Assembly (NCBI GenBank): GCA_021204885.1
Contig: JAJPYP010000123.1
Location: 1-9,812 of the forward strand
Source of the DNA: Prevotellaceae bacterium
GTDB lineage: Bacteria > Bacteroidota > Bacteroidia > Bacteroidales > Bacteroidaceae
Direction: 5' to 3'
DNA: 9,812 bases
Shown here piece by piece: positions 1 to 9,812 of this stretch (position 1 is its first letter; every line of letters starts with the position of its first letter). The notes beneath the pieces were generated by a model. The model saw nothing but the letters and a program-made list of their open reading frames with translations, was not told the DNA's origin and ran no database searches. Both the position numbers and the translations under genes were made by a program.

Positions 1-11
1 GCAAGGCAGTG

Positions 12-4328
<4,317 letters not shown>

Positions 4329-4350
4329 AGTTCATTAGTTTATATCCGTT

Positions 4351-8163
<3,813 letters not shown>

Positions 8164-8201
8164 CTAATATCTGTTTGTTAGGCTTATGTGTTTAAAGACG
8201 C

Positions 8202-8239
8202 AAAAAGGTAAAGAACCCCCTACCAGAGAATTCTTTACC
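8202..8239 (-). terminator. terminator-like attenuator hairpin between rplL and rpoB
   Basis: In the operon transcript, GGUAAAGAA (8231-8239) pairs perfectly with UUCUUUACC (8207-8215). The bases between can extend the stem by five more pairs (UUCUC with GGGGG: two C-G and three U-G wobbles), leaving a five-base loop UGGUA at 8221-8225. The stem is followed at once by UUUUU (8202-8206). The wobble extension can form only in minus-strand RNA, and the opposite strand has no U-tract after the stem, so the element is oriented to act on the rplL-to-rpoB transcript. rpoB has no better promoter in the spacer, so full termination is unlikely. The A/U-rich stem and short U-tract suggest partial termination that lowers rpoBC relative to rplJL. 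E. coli has an attenuator in the same spacer. The attenuation role is inferred from position and structure. Confidence 0.8.
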
Positions 8240-8245
8240 GTTAAA

Positions 8246-8263
8246 TCCTGTGCGTATGCAGGA
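8246..8263 (-). other. small stem-loop just after the rplL stop
   Basis: The arms TCCTG (8259-8263) and CAGGA (8246-8250), in transcript sense, can pair around an 8-nt loop. In an alternative fold UCC-UGC pairs with GCA and GGA around an AUAC tetraloop, with a two-base CA bulge. The element begins 8 nt after the rplL stop codon and ends 6 nt before the attenuator stem, so the spacer holds two stem-loops in tandem. It could protect the rplJL message, mark an RNA-processing site, or be chance. The stem is short and there is no comparative evidence here, so the function is unknown. Confidence 0.4.
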
Positions 8264-8271
8264 CAGAGATA

Positions 8272-8649
8272 CTACTGCAGTTCTATCTCGGCTCCTACAG
8301 CCTCCAGAGTCTGCTTCAGAGACTCGGCATCAGCCTTCGGCAAGCCTTCCTTCAATGTGCTGGGAGCGGCATCAACGAGCTCCTTAGCCTCCTTCAGACC
8401 AAGACCACAAGCTTCCTTCACAGCCTTAACGACCTGCAGCTTGCTGGCACCGGCTGACTTCAGCACTACATTGAACTCGGTCTTCTCCTCCACAGCGGCT
8501 GCCTCGCCACCTGCTACGGGTGCTGCCACTGCAACAGCTGCAGCAGCTGGTTCAATGCCATATTCATCCTTCAGGATGGTTGCCAACTCATTAACTTCCT
8601 TGACTGTCAAGTTTACTAACTCTTCAGCAATAGCTTTCAAATCTGCCAT
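8272..8649 (-). CDS. rplL: 50S ribosomal protein L7/L12
   Basis: This gene encodes the 125-aa stalk protein L7/L12, which binds L10 as dimers and recruits and activates translational GTPases (EF-Tu, EF-G, IF2, RF3). The N-terminal dimerisation/L10-binding helices span about 1-32. An Ala/Val/Gly-rich flexible hinge runs from about 34 to 54. The globular C-terminal domain at about 55-125 carries the factor-binding helices ([20 protein letters not shown], starting at residue 70). The length is normal for the family. It lies 69 bp after rplJ, behind an unusually A-rich leader with no Shine-Dalgarno sequence, and 108 bp before rpoB. Translation ends with TAG, whereas rplA and rpoB end with TAA and rplJ and rpoC with TGA. 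L7/L12 is needed in several copies per ribosome, so this gene is expected to outproduce its neighbours. Confidence 0.98.
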   Translation of the reverse strand: MADLKAIAEELVNLTVKEVNELATILKDEYGIEPAAAAVAVAAPVAGGEAAAVEEKTEFNVVLKSAGASKLQVVKAVKEACGLGLKEAKELVDAAPSTLKEGLPKADAESLKQTLEAVGAEIELQ

Positions 8650-8691
8650 TTTACTTATTATTTTTAATTTGTTTGTTACTTGTTTTTATTA
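8650..8691 (-). promoter_or_regulatory. A-rich translation leader of rplL
   Basis: The 42 bases directly before the rplL ATG are about 69% A in the mRNA (29 of 42), with only five G or C, and contain no Shine-Dalgarno sequence. Bacteroidota commonly start translation without Shine-Dalgarno pairing, and A-rich unstructured leaders are associated with efficient initiation in that group. The placement before the gene whose product is needed in the highest copy number fits a translational enhancer. The effect on expression is inferred, not shown by the sequence. Confidence 0.55.
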
Positions 8692-8718
8692 TCACCAAGG
8701 CGAACAGGGCGAGGACAT

Positions 8719-9243
8719 TCAACCTTCCCTTTCGCCGAGAGTCTTCAAGACTCCGTGTATTATGTTCTGTCCACTCTGGAGAGCCGACACAACGTTCTTC
8801 ACAGGCGACTGCAACAGGGCAACAATGTCGGCGATAACCTCGTTCTTGCTCTTTATGCAGCACAGGGCATCCAGCTTGTCTTCGCCCACATAAACGCATT
8901 CTTCCGCATAGGCGGCCTTCAGCGAGGGCTTCTCGATCTTACTGGTCTTAAACTCCTTCAGCAACTTGGCTGGAGCATTGGCAGTCTTGGTAAACAACAT
9001 CGCTGTCGTTCCCTTCAGCACCTCATACAGAGCGGAATAGTCTCCCTCGGCTCCTTCCAGCGCCTTATGCAATAGGGTGTTCTTAACGACCACCATCTTT
9101 ATCTCGCGCTGGAAACACTTTCTGCGGACAGAACTCGTCGTCTCAGAATTCATTCCTTCTGCATCCACCAGATAGAAGTGCGGATACTCCTGCATGTATG
9201 CCCCAATCTGTTCTATAATAGCTTTCTTGTCTTCCTTTCTCAT
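8719..9243 (-). CDS. rplJ: 50S ribosomal protein L10
   Basis: This gene encodes the 174-aa protein L10, which anchors the L7/L12 dimers to 23S rRNA at the base of the stalk. The N-terminal rRNA-binding globular domain covers roughly residues 1-115 and includes the conserved VVVKNTLLHKAL stretch at 51-62 (E. coli has VVRNTLLRRAV). The long C-terminal helix from about 133 to 168 (EVIADIVALLQSPVKNVVSAL and onward) is the L7/L12-binding spine. The length is normal. The ATG lies 15 bp after the rplA stop. It is preceded by AAAGG with a 7-nt spacer, the only plausible Shine-Dalgarno sequence at a start in this window. In several bacteria L10 (with L12) represses its own mRNA through a leader upstream of rplJ. 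Here the short gap leaves no room for such a leader outside the rplA coding region. Confidence 0.98.
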   Translation of the reverse strand: MRKEDKKAIIEQIGAYMQEYPHFYLVDAEGMNSETTSSVRRKCFQREIKMVVVKNTLLHKALEGAEGDYSALYEVLKGTTAMLFTKTANAPAKLLKEFKTSKIEKPSLKAAYAEECVYVGEDKLDALCCIKSKNEVIADIVALLQSPVKNVVSALQSGQNIIHGVLKTLGEREG

Positions 9244-9258
9244 GATTGTCCCTTTGTT
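9244..9258 (-). promoter_or_regulatory. rplA-rplJ spacer with Shine-Dalgarno-like AAAGG
   Basis: The 15-bp gap reads, in mRNA sense, as an A-rich stretch with AAAGG seven bases before the rplJ ATG. AAAGG matches the core of the anti-Shine-Dalgarno complement. The starts of rplL, rpoB and rpoC have nothing similar. A five-base match in a purine-rich region can arise by chance, so its use as a ribosome binding site is only plausible. Confidence 0.4.
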
Positions 9259-9812
9259 TTAGATTTCATCACAAGCTTTCGGATCCACTTTCACACCACG
9301 GCTCATCGTGCTTGAAAGATAAATGCTCTTCACGTACGTACCTTTCGCAGCGGCAGGTTTGAGCTTAATGAGAGTATCAATAAACTCTTTCGCATTCTGC
9401 GAAATCTTCGTGGCGTCAAAGCTTACCTTGCCGATGGAAGCATGCACGATACCAGTCTTGTCAACCTTGAAATCTATCTTACCCTGCTTCACTTCACGTA
9501 TAGCCTTAGCGACATCCATGGTCACGGTGCCACTCTTGGGGTTAGGCATCAGTCCACGGGGACCGAGGATGCGACCCAGAGCACCTATTTTACCCATGAC
9601 AGACGGCATGGTGATGATTACATCCACATCAGTCCAGCCACCTTTAATTTTCTCGATATATTCTTCGAGACCGACATAGTCGGCACCAGCCTCTTTGGCT
9701 GCAGCCTCAGCATCAGGAGGACACAGACACAGAACCCTCGTCACCTTACCAGTTCCGTTTGGCAGCGAAACCACGCCACGGACCATTTGGTTAGCCTTTC
9801 GGGGATCAACGC
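9259..9812 (-). CDS. rplA: 50S ribosomal protein L1, 5' end cut off by window edge
   Basis: This is the C-terminal 183 residues of L1, the protein of the mobile L1 stalk that helps release deacylated tRNA from the E site. In many bacteria it also represses its own operon by binding the mRNA. The signature [14 protein letters not shown] is present, as are [13 protein letters not shown] near the visible start and the basic C-terminal segment ([18 protein letters not shown]). The Met codon at 9784-9786 is internal. The frame stays open to the window edge and the codons upstream read VDPRKANQ, which joins directly to the conserved MVRGVV stretch of the family. L1 is usually about 230 aa, so roughly 50 N-terminal residues lie outside the window. 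The reading frame stops with TAA 15 bp before rplJ. The gene normally upstream, rplK (L11), is not visible. Confidence 0.97.
   Translation of the reverse strand, partial: VDPRKANQMVRGVVSLPNGTGKVTRVLCLCPPDAEAAAKEAGADYVGLEEYIEKIKGGWTDVDVIITMPSVMGKIGALGRILGPRGLMPNPKSGTVTMDVAKAIREVKQGKIDFKVDKTGIVHASIGKVSFDATKISQNAKEFIDTLIKLKPAAAKGTYVKSIYLSSTMSRGVKVDPKACDEI

Noticed and set aside
8196..8215. Possible Bacteroidota promoter (-7 element TAnnTTTG) before rpoB
   Set aside because: TACCTTTT overlaps the attenuator arm and U-tract and misses the final G of the consensus. No TTG is seen at a suitable distance upstream for a -33 element.
8186..8893. Open frame of 235 codons on the plus strand spanning the complement of rplL and its spacers
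   Set aside because: It runs across both intergenic spacers and is antisense to rplL and to the end of rplJ. The middle is Ala/Ser/Thr-rich only because it mirrors the Ala-rich hinge of L7/L12.
9784..9786. ATG as the start of rplA
   Set aside because: The frame continues upstream to the window edge as VDPRKANQ, conserved internal L1 sequence, so this Met is internal.

Overview
The window is a core ribosomal-protein/RNA-polymerase cluster read entirely on the minus strand. In transcription order, right to left, it holds rplA (L1, 5' end cut by the window edge), rplJ (L10), rplL (L7/L12), rpoB (beta) and rpoC (beta'). All five frames are intact from start to stop, apart from the truncated start of rplA.

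The protein sequences point to Bacteroidota, most likely order Bacteroidales and perhaps a Prevotella-like genus. L7/L12 is 125 aa with an Ala/Val-rich hinge. Beta is 1270 aa and beta' is 1438 aa, and the wording of their conserved blocks (for example [14 protein letters not shown] in beta) fits that order. Most starts lack a Shine-Dalgarno sequence and are preceded by A/T-rich leaders, which is also typical of the phylum. The genus is inference only.

Layout: rplA (9259-9812, partial), 15 bp, rplJ (8719-9243), 69 bp with an A-rich leader, rplL (8272-8649), 108 bp with two stem-loops, rpoB (4351-8163), 22 bp, rpoC (12-4328). Only 11 bp remain after the rpoC stop, so what follows the operon cannot be seen.

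The genes make the L1 and L12 stalks of the large ribosomal subunit and the two catalytic subunits of RNA polymerase. The main regulatory signal is in the rplL-rpoB spacer. It is a terminator-like hairpin with a 14-pair stem, counting G-U wobbles, followed by five U residues. It is well placed to act as a partial terminator that lets the ribosomal genes be transcribed more than rpoBC, as in the analogous E. coli spacer. The A-rich rplL leader could add a translational boost for L7/L12, which is needed in several copies per ribosome.

I found no mobile element, CRISPR array, RNA gene, defence system or unknown gene. This is an ordinary housekeeping region, and the points worth a second look are regulatory details in the intergenic spacers.
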